Notes: generated by a model from the letters alone, not told the origin. DNA of 64,000 nt from Trichoplax adhaerens (GCF_000150275.1 NW_002060947.1:7310482-7374481); one strand, 5' to 3'. Numbered from the stretch's first letter, positions 38,901 to 51,649 are shown. Numbers and translations are program-made.

Positions 38901-40716
38901 TTTTCCTATAACAATCTTCATTGGAACTTTATTTTTTGTGACAATATCCTAATATTAACTTTCAACTGGATTATCTATAAATTCTGATTTTCGAAAGCAA
39001 AGTCAATAATCCTTAGCTAACCATGCAAATAAGGAAATAATTTAATTTCCATTCGACATTATAATAGCGCTCACAGCAGAACTGTGAATGCCGATCCGAT
39101 ATTTAGCTTTTTGATAGAATTATTACTAAGGATTTAGCGAGGTATTAAACCCGATTGGAAGAATTTCCAATAGAACTAATGAATAGTTTATAGTAATATA
39201 TAATGATATCCTCATTCCAGAAATAGAAATCGTATGATTATTTCAAGGTGTACGCGTATGTTGCGGCAAGTTGATTGCCTATAAATATTTTGATTTATAC
39301 GCGGCTTTAATCTTAATAATTCATAGATTTGGCAAGGCAAAATATTCATCATTGAATACTAAGTTTCCTATCTGTTTTCTTTCATAATGCCATTGAAATA
39401 TATCTAGCCTAAAGTTGATCTCGGCCTTTCTTCTCCACTATTTGGGATTGGCGCAGGATGGTTAACTTTCCTAACATTCCTCGCTATCGTAACAGCAATC
39501 GTAACCTCTATTGGTGCTCGATGTCGCCTTTCTAGAATGATTAAATACGATCAAAATTCACCCAATCATCGAAGAATTATGCATGCCAATAAAAAAATTA
39601 ACAAGGTAATCTTATACTTGATTTCAAGATTAAAATTAGAGTAGATTTTTCCCTAGGTTACAGGGGTTTATGTTTTAGATCTTTTCTATGTTTGAGAAAC
39701 CCCTTTCTTAGATAAAATAAGCGAAATATTTCCAATATCAGTCACTCAATATTTTATTAGTTCAACTACAATACTCAAAAGTGGCGTAAGTTTCTACTAT
39801 TCTAAATTACTAACAACAATTACTTTAGATCCAGCTAACTGTAACACATTTTACGATAATGCCAAACTGGTGCAAGAGTTGAAATCTGATTGCCTTAATT
39901 ACTTAAGTTAATCATCCATGAAAATAGTAGATTTTTATTTAATTGATGCCAGTATTTAAGAGTTTGAACCATTTCTAGATGTTAGTATTTATAGAGCCAC
40001 TCAATAGCTTTGCCTGAAATACTCTTTATCATCCCTATCACATGTTTTGGATGCAATTAACAATAAAGAAATTAAATTAAGTTACTAGCAACAATTTAGA
40101 ACCGGCTAACTGAAAGATATTCTATGGTAAAGCTAAGCTGATGCAAGAATTGAATCCTGATATTTTTAATTGCGTATTCAAATGATCCATGAAATGACAG
40201 TTGATCTCTAAACTGATGCCAATATTAATAGTCGAGACCATTTCTAGATACTTTTATTTACAAGGCTAATCGACAGTTTTACTTGAACTACTCTATATCA
40301 TCCCAAATTAAATTGGTTGGATATTATTAATATGACAGGAGTTAAATTGATTAACCCATAGCGGAGGCATTTGCATCCTATTTGCTTCCTTCAGTTCTAT
40401 TTCAAAGTAAATAAATCGTTTAATCTGTCTATAGCTAAACATATTAAATTTGCAATATACTTATTGCTAAAAGTGACTAATCTTCAGAATGAATTATTTT
40501 TCTTAGGCTTTTGGCTTCATCGTTGCATTTTATTTGCTAACGTATTTGCCTTTATATGCGACTCAAATTTTGGGATCCATATTGCGCCAACCATTACTAG
40601 ATGCCATGCTAATTTCATTGACTATTAATACATTCAATGCCGCTGCCGATCCCTTGATCTATATTTCCTTTAATGGCTCCTTTAGGCAGAAAATATATAA
40701 ATTCTTATCATTGTAA
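35993..40716 (+). CDS. Class A (rhodopsin-family) G-protein-coupled receptor
   Basis: Seven-pass plasma-membrane receptor; ligand unknown. Three exons, 35993-36580, 39408-39605 and 40507-40716, all phase 0, give 331 residues. The short N-terminus has N-glycosylation sequons (NQS, NDS). TM1 has GTIANMVLLVIL, TM2 LTNLALADLF and TM3 ends SIERYLCIVKP (ERY in place of DRY). Cysteines in EPHLCLIF and WTYVCFTI can form the usual TM3-ECL2 disulfide. TM5 begins exon 2 (GAGWLTFLTFLAIVTAIVTS). TM6 is FIVAFYLLTYLPLY, without the CWxP motif. TM7 is NTFNAAADPLIYI (DPxxY type), followed by the helix-8-like SFRQKIYKFLSL. The TM7 lysine of opsins is absent (threonine), so it is not an opsin. Introns of 2827 and 901 bp carry local repeats. 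Family membership is firm; subfamily unknown. Confidence 0.9.
37994..38905. repeat. About 310-bp tandem triplicate within the first GPCR intron
   Basis: Units begin at 37994, 38303 and 38614 with variants of GTGTATATTTCAATACTAGA. They share later segments such as TTAATTTCTTCG, CTGCTTAAT and CTTCAAAAGT. Units are clearly diverged. They lie entirely within the proposed intron 36581-39407. Confidence 0.8.
39808..40350. repeat. Two-copy 274-bp direct repeat within the second GPCR intron
   Basis: TTACTAACAACAAT with CCAGCTAACTGTAA (39808 on) is repeated as TTACTAGCAACAAT with CCGGCTAACTGAAA (40082 on). Downstream similarity includes the pair TGCAAGAGTTGAAATCTGAT and TGCAAGAATTGAATCCTGAT. Confidence 0.8.
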
Positions 40717-43700
40717 AGGCGATTACTAGGCTTTACTTTGATGATTTCTTAGGCCATGATATTTGCCTTACGTTACGAACAAGATATTAGCAGCACTACC
40801 GACAGAGTATGGTATAGTTATTATCTGAGCATTCTTTAACTAATCATAACGTTAGGTTGGTAAATGAATTTGTCTGTTGAAATCTCATTGGATACTACAG
40901 TTATATCTGTTGAAGAAAATGTCATCTCTACACACAGGTAAAGTTGGACAATTCTATTCAACTTCGAAAGCAATAAACCCTAAACATTTCTTCCATAATA
41001 TTCTTCATTCTACTATCATGTTACGATAGATTAAATAATGACTTCTAAATGGAATCATTTTCATCGTAAAAAATAATATCCAAATTTAAAGTTGACAAGT
41101 TATATGAATTCTCCGGTTGACTAATAGTGAATACAGACATCGATACAATATTGGAATTTTATGGATCCTCTGCAAATATTTCTTGCCATAATTTTAGTTG
41201 AAAGTAGAACTTTCATTCGTTTCTTCATGATCACATCATTACTTATTATCTACTACGATCATCATAAGTCAAAGTAATATCCGAATTAAATATTGATTTA
41301 TTATATTTGTTATACATCTTTCAGCACATTAAGTGCCGGCATTTCTGTCTTGTAGAGCTGCAATCTTCAAATTTCATCTATAGCTTTAAGCTAATTAGTG
41401 AAAGATGCTGTTACGAAATAATCAAATGCAAGAAAAAGTTTTACTCCATTATTATACCTTGAACTATCGCCTTATACGATGTTCATAAACTAGTATGGCA
41501 TTCATATTCTGTTAACAATTATTGAAAATATGCGACGTCTTCAAAAAATTCAAAGCCTAATATTAAATATTTACTTAACGTTCTATTTTAGGTTACACAC
41601 TGCTTTTTTTTAACAGGACTTCACAAAAATTGTGCAGACATAAAATGGCTCGCAAATTTTTATATTGTCTACATAATGATCTTATATTGCTGAAATAAGT
41701 TTGAGTTGTTAACATTCTTTGAAATTATGGTGATATTATCCTTTGCTAGTACAGCATATTCTGCGTATCAATTTGCTTTAGAATTGATGATATGCGTATA
41801 TGTAGTCCATTTGAATTGAGCCTTGGCATTGTAGATCTGTAAATTTAGCTGTATAACGATTTTGAAAATAAATACTTGGCTCCAATTCTACTCTAAATAC
41901 AGGCACGGATAGTTGAACAGCAAATAGATGGGTGTACTGGATACAAGTTGTCTCACAAAATAGTGGAGTCTTTTGAATTAGTTGATTGCTAACTTCTAAA
42001 ATGCCACGCTTATTAAAGTACCTTTTTACAGTAAATAGATTAGTTATAGTTAGCATCGAAAGTGCCTATGAGATCAGGAAGCTATTTTGTATCCAAATGC
42101 CTAATTAATACGATGATATTGAGGGACATCGATATTCGATGACTAATACAAGACAAGTAGATTATCGCGGATGACAAGATACCCATTGATAGAATCATCA
42201 AAACACCTTAACTACTGGTATCTAATGTAAGTTAGTTAAAAGCAGATATTGCGGCACAGAATATTTAAAGTATTAACTATCTCCTAATCTCAATTAAGTT
42301 ATGCCAATAAACAAGGCTAATTTCTTTACCCTGCGATAGTACCTTGATGTGTGCCAATCTGAACGCAATATTTTCATTGGCTATTTTTCATCACCCTAGC
42401 ATCCGTTGTCAGGATTACTTTGACATTAGCCTAGAATCTTGGTCTACCGATATATTTATAATTACATAAGAAAATGCTGATAGATCGATTAACTGAATAA
42501 AATATGTTAAACACTCCGTATTTAATAACGATGCAATAATAGCTTTAAATTTACGATTTAGGCTAATTGTAGTAATTCAATTAAACTAATATTGGTAAAC
42601 TACTGGAATGCCAATCTCGCATCATTAACCAGGAAAGCTCTTTAGTATCTTGTTCTAGAATTACACATTTGATGATTCATTCGGTAAGTCCATGACAGCC
42701 GATGAATCCAGGATAGATTTTAAAGTATAGATATACTATATGAAATATCCTAACTTAAATTTTAATTCAATATTGAATAATATCGTCGTTGGATAACTGC
42801 AACATTGCGCCACCATATTAGCGTAAGGATTCTAAAAAACTAATCATATTGGGCTTCTAAAAGTATCTGTGTAGTGCCGTGAGTTTAGCACTTGAGTTAA
42901 ATTCTTAATTAAGTATGGAATTACTAATATGCATCACCATACGCTATAATACTTGCGTAGTTTAATGCGATTAGTTGCTCATGCCCCGGCAAAATATGAT
43001 ATTTCAATGCCCGTACTTAGCGCATGGAAGCGTGATAATGTTACTACTATTACTAAATAGGTCATACGCTAGGATTCATAAGCGTGTGCAACGAGTAGAT
43101 CGGGAGTTGTTCTTGTTCATAGTTTGCTGTAAATACAGTTACGGTTGGTTTTTATTGTAATAAAGCTTAATTCGGGTTTTAAATACAGTTAGACTAATTT
43201 ACTGTTGACCCTTAAGAATTGACTTTACTACAATCTGGTATTAATCATACTTCTCAATCTTATTTGAACATGATATACGCTTTTTTTAATTCTAAGGCCT
43301 TCAAATCGAGGTTTCAATCTAAGCTGGATATTCCATCTTGCATATTTTAATATCAATGTAATTACAATATGAAACATTCTTCAAGCTTAACCTTTGTTGC
43401 CAGGATTCTATAGAGGCCCTATATCATTAAATTTGAATCTTATTCTACCAACATGCTTATAATAATATAAGATGGTAATGGATTGATTAATTAATACAAA
43501 TTAATTCAAGTACTCCTCATCTAATAACGATACGATAATTGTCTCAATCTTACGTTTAAAGAGATTGTGAAAATCAATTGAATCGATATCGATAAACTAT
43601 CGAAATTTTAATTTGACATTGTACTCAAAACGTTTTAATCGCCATAGATTTATTAATACAACACAGATTGGACCAAGGGCTCTACAGCTAGACAATACGA

Positions 43701-44722
43701 TCATAGTTTCAATCTCATATTTAATTTGAAGAGTTTGCCAAAATTCAATTAAATCGATAACAGTAAAGCTAACGAAAGTTTTAATTTTACCTTGTATTCA
43801 AACGTTTTAATCGTTATCCAATGCTTAACTATTTTCTAAATTGATGAAATTTAACCTTCTAAAGATTAATGTTCACAGAGGTTCATGAGCCTTGTTAGTT
43901 AAGCAATACGTAACGACATAAAAATTACAGTTAGATCAATTCACATCAACCTAGTCTACTTTATAATTACGATATTATAAAAGGCCATTTTTTTCAAGTA
44001 GTTAATAAAGCTTATGCAGCTTCTTAATAGCTTGAAAACACTATTATCTATATAAATATTAGTAATAGATGAAGATGCTAAGCTTTTATAATCTTTTGTT
44101 CTAGCTTCAAATCGCTGTGTTACAAGATCCTTATTGTTCACCTTTAGTATATTTATTCGACTACCAGGAGGTCTATACAGAACACTAAATAGGGTGGAAA
44201 CTATGGAAACCGGTGGTCTTGCCATTTTCGTCATGTTCTTGATGACGACGAAATACTATTGTGGTAGAATGATGGAATTGTTTAATTTCATTCCCTTGTG
44301 TTTTAATTCAATTTAATGAATAATGTGGACTTGATGTTTATTGGAACAATATTAAATCCAAATCGAACCCGTCATATATGATAGAAATACATGATAAAAA
44401 GAGATTGGCGATTAACTCACTGCTAGAAGGCTGCACTAACGGTAGTTGAAGTAATTAATATAATTAGATAACCTTCTTTTCAGTGCTTATTTTAAGTGAC
44501 CGTTAAGGGAAAGCGGGAGGTTGCTATTCGATTAAATCTGGACAAGACAGAAATATTGGCAACCTTTTTGATAGAGTGGCAGCCATAAGAGGTTATCTGA
44601 CATAAATCTGATTAAAGCGTGAATTATAACCAAAGATAGACATAATAATAAGTTTAAGCCAACGATCAAGTCTTGACATTTAATAAGTTAAATAACGCGG
44701 AAGAAAAGGAAAATCAGCTAAT
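40717..44722. other. Gene-poor gap between the GPCR and the TPR gene
   Basis: About 4 kb. Minus-strand frames of 92 codons at 41778-42056 and 43956-44234 exist but show no recognisable motif, start context or splice partners. I leave them uncalled. Diverged repeats occur in the second half of the gap. Confidence 0.35.
43520..43860. repeat. Diverged repeat pair, about 168 bp apart, with an outlying copy
   Basis: The segment near 43520 (ATAACGATACGATAATTG) recurs near 43690 (GACAATACGATCATAGTT). Both are followed by a TCAATCT segment, ATTGAATCGATA or ATTAAATCGATA, and GTTTTAATCG. A more distant relative lies near 42521 (ATAACGATGCAATAATAG). These are old copies with many differences. Confidence 0.55.
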
Positions 44723-46750
44723 ATGAGTCATTTGTCGACAAATAATGTTGATATTCAATTTTTGAAACAAGCTTATACTGAGGCTTTCAATAATGGAGAT
44801 TACCAGTTGGCTCTTGACATAACCAAGATGATGATGGAAGCGATAGATAATCCCTATATAAGTACATTAGTCCGAGATCAATATTTATGTGATACTTACT
44901 TGGATATATCGGCTGCTTACCGAGAAAAGTACCAGTTGACTCCAGCAATAGAGTATGCTGATCAATGTGAGAAATTAGCTAAAAAACTAAAAGATCAGCT
45001 TCGAATTGCTTGCTCTTTACATAATCGTGGTGAAATTAAAACAAAAAAAGAATCATTTGAAGAAGCCTTAGTGGATTATAAATTATCCTTGGAATTGAAA
45101 TTAAAATTGCTCGGAGATAATAATTTAATTTTAACAGATACCTATGATAGTATAGGTTACATATACAATTGCCAATGGAACCACGAGGAAGCGCTAGCAA
45201 TGTACCAGAAATCGCTTAATCTACGCCAAAATAAGCTAGGAAAAAATAATTTATTCGTGGCTATTTCTTACGGTAATATTGGAACAATTTACTTTAAACA
45301 GACCAGATATAAAGAGGCTCTATCGATGTTTACCCAATCGATCAATATTAAACTTGACTTCCTAGGAGGTGACCATTTGCAAGTAGCTACTTCGTATCAT
45401 CATATTGGATTAGTATACTTTTATCAATCTCTATATGATGACGCCTTACTGATGTGTCAGAAATCGCTCCATATTCGTCTACATACTTTAGCAGAAAAAA
45501 ATCATCTTGTCGCTCAGTTGTACAATACGATTGGAATGATTTATAATCGCCAGTGTAAATTGGACGATGCTCTATCCATGCATCAGAAATCTTTAGACAT
45601 TTATAGCGATATCTTAGGAGATCAATCATACGAATTGGCCGCTACTTTTAATAATGTTGGGACTATATATGACCTACAAACCAAATATACTGATGCTCTC
45701 GAGATGTACTATGAATCTCTGGAAATGAACACACAATTACTAGGCCGTAATAATTTAACTGTAACGACTGCCTATACTAATAAGGGAATAATCTATGCTA
45801 AGCAATCGAAGTATGCAGATGCTGTTACGATGTTTCAAAAGTCTTTGGCTATTCAACAGAACCTGCTTGGAGAAAAGAATCTATTCGTTGCTGAGTCATT
45901 TAGCAACATTGCATTAGTTTATTATAATCAATCCAAGTATAAAGACGCTTTATCCAATTATCAAAAATCGTTAAATATTCAAAAAAGCATTTTAGAAGAA
46001 GATAGCCTGGATATCGCTAGATCATATAACAATATTGGACTAATTTATTTCCATCAACATAAGCATGAGGATGCACTCGAAATGTATCAAAAATCTTTGG
46101 ATATCAAAATAAACTTATTGGGTGAAAATAACACTGAAGTTGCAACCTTATGGAATAATTTTGGACTAGTATACAGACATCAATTTAAATATGAGCAAGC
46201 GTTAGTGATGTATCACAAATCTTTAAAAATTCAACGGCAACTATTAGGAGATGACAATTTATACATAGCTCGATTATTCAATAACATCGGATTAATTTAT
46301 TATGATCAATATAAGTATGATGATGCTCTATCAATGTATCAAAAATCTCTAGCAATTAACCTTAACATGTTGGGCGATAACAATTTAGAAGTTGCTCGAT
46401 CATATAACAACATTGGAAGTGTTTATCGGCGCCAATCCAAATTCGTAGAGGCTCTATCTATGTATCTTAAATCTTTAAAAATGAAAATAGATATTGCTGG
46501 TGTAAATCATGTATCAATACCACGCTTGTGTGACAATATTGCAATTATATATCGTGGGCAGAAGAAATATACGCTTGCTGGAAAGATTAATAAACTAGCT
46601 GCCAAGATTCGCAACAGACTTCGTCAAGGCGATGCAGTAAACCTAACGATTTCTAACAATTTCATGAAAGTGTTTTCTGAATTAAACCAATCAATCTTAC
46701 AATCAAGTAGGTTCAGATTGAAAGTTCTGGATTTTATTTTTTATTATTGA
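44723..46750 (+). CDS. Kinesin-light-chain-like tetratricopeptide repeat protein
   Basis: Single-exon gene of 675 residues. After about 90 residues that resemble a diverged TPR (YLDISAAYREKYQLTPAIEY), the protein is a run of about fourteen 42-residue units. Their consensus is GxIYxxQxKYxDALxMYQKS, then a linker like LxIxxxLLGDNNLxVAxSYNN, which is the spacing of kinesin light chain TPRs. There is no heptad coiled coil like that of true kinesin light chain, no NB-ARC or NACHT domain and no transmembrane segment. The last about 55 residues, after RNRLRQGDAVNL, are not repeats. TPR superhelices bind peptides or partner proteins; the partner cannot be told here. The ATG follows an AT-rich leader and opens the frame. 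A broken relative lies at the right edge of the window. Confidence 0.9.
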   Translation: MSHLSTNNVDIQFLKQAYTEAFNNGDYQLALDITKMMMEAIDNPYISTLVRDQYLCDTYLDISAAYREKYQLTPAIEYADQCEKLAKKLKDQLRIACSLHNRGEIKTKKESFEEALVDYKLSLELKLKLLGDNNLILTDTYDSIGYIYNCQWNHEEALAMYQKSLNLRQNKLGKNNLFVAISYGNIGTIYFKQTRYKEALSMFTQSINIKLDFLGGDHLQVATSYHHIGLVYFYQSLYDDALLMCQKSLHIRLHTLAEKNHLVAQLYNTIGMIYNRQCKLDDALSMHQKSLDIYSDILGDQSYELAATFNNVGTIYDLQTKYTDALEMYYESLEMNTQLLGRNNLTVTTAYTNKGIIYAKQSKYADAVTMFQKSLAIQQNLLGEKNLFVAESFSNIALVYYNQSKYKDALSNYQKSLNIQKSILEEDSLDIARSYNNIGLIYFHQHKHEDALEMYQKSLDIKINLLGENNTEVATLWNNFGLVYRHQFKYEQALVMYHKSLKIQRQLLGDDNLYIARLFNNIGLIYYDQYKYDDALSMYQKSLAINLNMLGDNNLEVARSYNNIGSVYRRQSKFVEALSMYLKSLKMKIDIAGVNHVSIPRLCDNIAIIYRGQKKYTLAGKINKLAAKIRNRLRQGDAVNLTISNNFMKVFSELNQSILQSSRFRLKVLDFIFYY

Positions 46751-49356
46751 AGATGTTACGCTGTTATAACTTTATTAATTTGTTCTGTTTTCAATGATTA
46801 AAGGTGATTCGAACGCATCTATTGCTAGCATTTTTACAAATGAATCAAAAAAAGACCAAGTTGGTGAGTCTTGACATGTCTAATTGTTACCTTGCTGTGT
46901 GTAATCCTACCAATTATAATTATTTATTTTTTAGATATAAGCTATATCAATTTAGAAAACTATGTCTTTATTTTACCAACGAATAATTATTTAGATGAAT
47001 TACTGCTGCTGCTACCTTAACTTTTATACCGAGCTAAAAACAAACCTGATTCGCTATTTATAAATGTTAAATGTATTCCTATACCAGTAATAAAATTAAC
47101 ACATAGTACGAGTATTTCACGTTGAGATTCTTATGTGTCTATAAAATCAGAAAAAGTATTACTTTTGAGATTCCACTTCCAATAGTTATACTGCATATGG
47201 AATTAAAATTTTTATAAATCAGATTACATATGGTTAATTTCATTTTCTCGAAAGAGGTTTTTACAGTATTCTAATGCAGGTAAAGAATAATTATTAATAT
47301 TCCATTAATATTGTGCATATAGTTGCGACGGAGAAAATTAGTGGAAAATAGTTAGGCAGTCACAGTTTCATGGTTTATGCATATATGCAGCAGGTTTATC
47401 CGAGTATATAACGTACAATTACACAATTTATGCTATTTCAAACTTCATCACTAGTCTATTTAAGAAATTTATGTTGTTGTTGCGCGCTGAATTTATATAT
47501 GTTTATAACCTACTGTACTCTTATAATATTGGCGTAGAGTTTATTATTGCCAGTATCATATTCTTACCAACCTGTATATGTATAGCAGTAAGTTTTATAT
47601 CTAGGAGAAAGTAGTATGTGCTTACGTCATGAATCGTACTAATCGAGCAGGGGTACCATTATAATTTGTATGGATAACGAATTATGGATAATTATTTTGT
47701 ATCATTTTGGATATATACCCGTATTTTACTTTCTTGAAAAAATTAACATTACTGTTATACATCAATTTAGTAAATACTTATGCCAATAATTGTATGCCAT
47801 TATAGTTATCTATGTGAAGAGACACTAAAGAAAATTTATTTAATCAATTTTAATATTTTGATTTCTGTATTACTTTCTCATTAAATTACATAAATATAAA
47901 CCTATGAAGAAAAAGATTCTGGAGACGCATTGAAATCAATGTCAGTGCATTTTACAAGAACCGTCAGAAGTAAGTTTATGATTAGTAACGATGTCTTACG
48001 GTAATTTAAGTTCTTATCTATGCACATTACAACGATCTATTACACTAATAGATTTTAATGTTATATCGGTTATGTATCTCAGCCATATTATTGTAATAAC
48101 GGGATATATTTGGTGGCTTATTTCATTTCCCGAATAGTTAATGTAGAGATTCTATAGAATTTGGATTTATTTCGCGTTACAAAATAGTTAGCGTTGAGAG
48201 AACTATTTTAACACTTCATATTTTCATTCTTTGTACCCGAAGTTCTTTTAACTACTTGATTTGCCGTATGTATGAGCCACGCAATGAATTAAAATTTAAT
48301 AATTCGCAAAATTGACTAACTAGCGATAATCAGGATAATCTCTGTATTACTCTCATATTGCATAAAGAGTCAAATACTTTACCATCTTAAGTGTCATGCT
48401 ATTAAAAGATTTAATTTGTAAAATCTTACCAATTGCAGCTAGTCATTAATGGAACGTACATTTATACACTTCAGTGTGTAAAATTAAAAAGCGCTAAAGA
48501 ACGTGTTTATTTTAAATAAGAACATGTTAATTTTACAAATAAATTGTCAAGCGATGATATTAATAATTGCCTTAAAAATGTCATCGAGTGACTATGAGGT
48601 ATTTTAAAATGCCAAAGGTGGAGGTTTTAATTTCTTAGCAAAATAGTACCAGTACACATAGCTATCGAAAAGTTTATGCTAAACGATTAAAATTTGGTTA
48701 GATAGAATAAAATTACGCGTATATGCGTTAGTCTTAACTAAATATACCTATGTTATAACTTCTTTGTAGGTATTCGTAGGAGCAGAATAACGGAGGCAGA
48801 TCCAGCTCGAAAAAAAACTATTTAAAATATCAGTACCAGAATATCGTTTTCGAATTTCATACCGCTAACTATTGTCACCAATTAATGTCTTTAATATGCG
48901 TGTGGCTTGTAACGCTTCTACAGAGCATAAATTTTAATTTAATGCATGTAACGTTAATGTCTGATCAGAAGGAATAATCTGGCTGAGATGCAATAAAGAT
49001 TATTATATAACGTATCTTTTATTACTATACTGATGAAATAATATTTGCTAGATGTCTATGAGCGTTAAAAGTGCTACTCTATGGATGATAATGTCGTTCC
49101 TTTACTCAAAGTTGCTGGATCAATAATTTATTATTCCTTTAACGTGTCTAAAGATGCTAGTGTTTTAATGATACCTTCAAATATTATTCCATCGCTGCTT
49201 GCAAAATTGTTGTAATAAACGAACTTGTTGCTTGATTTTAACTGTAGTATTTATTCGCTTCTATTTCTGCGCAGTAACATCTACTTGATCTATCACAGTA
49301 CAACAAATAAAATTTTAGCTTATTATGATAACATCAAGATTGGGCAATAGATTAAC
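46751..49356. other. Gap between the TPR gene and the acetyltransferase cluster
   Basis: About 2.6 kb of AT-rich sequence. No gene or clear repeat seen. Confidence 0.4.
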
Positions 49357-49872
49357 TTATTGTAATTTCATCTGTATATTATACCATGGCAATTTACCAA
49401 AGTTTACTGAAGATGAGCCGACGCATTGAAACCCTACTTTCTCATAAAATGATATTAGATAGTCATGAGCAACTAAATTAATAAGCACAATATCTGGAAA
49501 ATTCTGCTTAATATAAGCTGTATAGTGATTGACCATGACAGACGCGATACCCTTGCGTTGAAATTTTTCGTGGATGCATACAGAATGAATGCAGAGATAT
49601 TTTCCACCAGGTATATGTTCATACATAGATTGAAAAGTTAATAAGTCATCATTACTCCGTGTACCACAGATATGACCAATTACTTCGCCATCTATTACGA
49701 ATACAAGGAATAATTCCTTAGCTGCATTAAATCGGTCTCTAAGTTGCTTGGCAGAAGCTGGTTCGCCTTCTGGAAATGATTTTTGTTCTGTTTGACATAC
49801 AATATCAAAGTCTTCCTCGGTAATCTGGCGTATAATAGCCTTATAAAGACCTTGTACGTGTATAGGTTCCAT
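49357..49872 (-). CDS. GNAT acetyltransferase, non-vertebrate AANAT-like, copy 1
   Basis: Single-exon protein of 171 residues. It shows the GNAT order of the non-vertebrate arylalkylamine/polyamine N-acetyltransferase family. An N-terminal strand and helix contain CQTEQKSFPEGEPAS. Next come EVIGHICGTRSND and LCIHSVCIHEKFQRKGIAS, the latter holding the Q/RxxGxG/A acetyl-CoA loop as RKGIAS. INLVAHDYLISFYEKVGFQC and PWYNIQMKLQ complete it. Family enzymes move acetyl from acetyl-CoA to amines such as serotonin, dopamine or polyamines in the cytosol; the substrate here is unknown. It is the first of four copies on this strand and the most diverged from the second and third. The ATG lies directly before the conserved core, so the start is likely right. 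Confidence 0.87.
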   Translation of the reverse strand: MEPIHVQGLYKAIIRQITEEDFDIVCQTEQKSFPEGEPASAKQLRDRFNAAKELFLVFVIDGEVIGHICGTRSNDDLLTFQSMYEHIPGGKYLCIHSVCIHEKFQRKGIASVMVNHYTAYIKQNFPDIVLINLVAHDYLISFYEKVGFQCVGSSSVNFGKLPWYNIQMKLQ

Positions 49873-50159
49873 GTTTCTTATCTAAAGTTGAGCAATGATG
49901 GGTTTAACGTTAAATTTTTAAAAATTGCTAGGATAACATTTACTACCGATATATACAGTATTACATTAGAACTCTTATTTGACAGGTATGGTATACTTTC
50001 TTTTGGATTAAAGTATGCTCTAAATGTGTCTTGCATAGCGGTTTAATTAAATTTGGAAATTTTTTGAAGGCTCTCTATATATCGGCTACCGTTGCTGTGA
50101 TTTGGGATAGTACCATTTTGCTAACTTTAGCAAATAGAACAAATTTAAACGAATTGAAG

Positions 50160-50910
50160 TAAGCGAGATCTTAAAAGGAGGGAACGAAAGCTACGATTAA
50201 AATTTCACTACACTACTATTGCTGGGGAGGTCATTAACGTAAATGATTAAATGGTGCTGAATTTTGATAGGGACATCATCGCTGTATAGAAATTACAGTA
50301 AATGGTGTTCAGTAGGGGAGAATGCAATAGTTAAATGTTCAGTCTACTACTATAACTGTGGACGTTCACCGATGCAAAAGATCCAATAGTGTTCAGTAGG
50401 AGAGAACGAATGCTAAGATCAAAAGTTCACTACACCACTATTAATAGGCATATCATCAGTGTAAAAGATTCAAATGGTGTTCAGTATGAGAGAATGAATG
50501 CTATGGTTAAAAGTTTACTGCACTAGTGTTACAGAGGACATCATCAATCAATTAAATGATTCAATAAAGCTCAATAGGAGAGAAAGAATGCCATGATCAA
50601 AATTTCATTACATCATTATTAATAGGGACATCGTCAATGCATAAGATTAAATGATGTTGAGCAGGAGAGAACGAATGCTACGATTAAAAGTTTACTACCC
50701 TACTATTATAGGGGAGGTCACCAATGCAAAAGATTAAAAGGTGTTCAATGAAAGAGAAAGAATGCTAGGATGCAAAATTCACTACATTACTATTTATACG
50801 GACACCGTCAACGTAAAGACTAGATGGTGTTCAGTAGGAGAGAATGAATACTATGGTTAAAAGTTCACTACACTACTATTGCTAGGGACATCATCCAAGT
50901 AAAAAAAATA
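50160..50910. repeat. About 86-bp minisatellite, 8-9 copies
   Basis: The marker GTGTTCAGTAGGAGAGAA, with variants, occurs near 50305, 50389, 50477, 50568, 50655, 50741 and 50827. Each unit also holds a form of AAAAGTTCACTACACTACTATT and AGGGACATCATC. Moderately diverged units; no coding potential. Confidence 0.88.
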
Positions 50911-51649
50911 TGCGAGTCAAATCTACAGTAGTCTCTGTTTCACAATTAATAAGCGTAAAAGAAGTCAACAAACGAATGTACAGATACTAACTGATCGTGA
51001 GTAAAGTAGTCAAGAACCACTCCATTTTATCTGGAAAAAATGATTGCTATCTACGATTGCTGTTATGCAAGATCTCAAGACCTGTTGCATAAAAGAGTAA
51101 ATAGATTATTTGCAAAAAGAATGATCATGTCTTTCATGTTGTGTTCTGTTACAAGTTAGTGCAGTGATCTAAATCATAGAAATGCTATATCAAGGTGTAA
51201 CCAATCATATAACAAATGCCATTTCTCCTGCCTATATTCTCCTGAACTTTAATTTTACAACTTCTATATTGTGAAAGATAGCAATACTATCATTTAACGA
51301 TTTGACAATTTATACCTAGCGTAAAGCAAGCAATGAAATACCAGTCCTTCCCAACTAGAGTTAAAGCCCAATCTCGCTGCCTAGTCGAATAATCCTGGTT
51401 AAGATCCTATGCCTGTAAATCAACTTTGTCTCATCGCTTAATTATAATTGCAACATCGCTGGCAGAAATGATAAAATTTGCTAGGCCTTCTTTTGAAATG
51501 AAAGGCGTGACCGATCGAGCATGCGCGATTGCATGAATCATTTAAACAAACAAATGCAGCTATCCGGAATAGAATCTGCAATCTGATGAAGAAGTGATAG
51601 CATGGTTTTGCTTCAATCAACGCCATACTGTAAACATTAACGTAAGCTG
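50911..51649. other. Spacer between two minisatellites
   Basis: About 740 bp. A 62-codon minus frame at 51438-51626 has no recognisable feature. Nothing supported. Confidence 0.3.

Noticed and set aside
35993-40716. Possibility that the GPCR is an opsin
   Set aside because: The TM7 position that carries the retinal-binding lysine in opsins is threonine here.
41778-42056. 92-codon minus-strand frame
   Set aside because: No known motif, no partner exons or splice sites I could justify, and it lies in repeat-rich gap sequence.
43956-44234. 92-codon minus-strand frame overlapping a plus-strand frame at 44134-44316
   Set aside because: Two overlapping unrecognised frames with no domain; neither could be preferred.
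46804-46986. 60-codon frame after the TPR gene as a possible extra exon
   Set aside because: No good donor at the end of the TPR frame, and no similarity to TPR tails.
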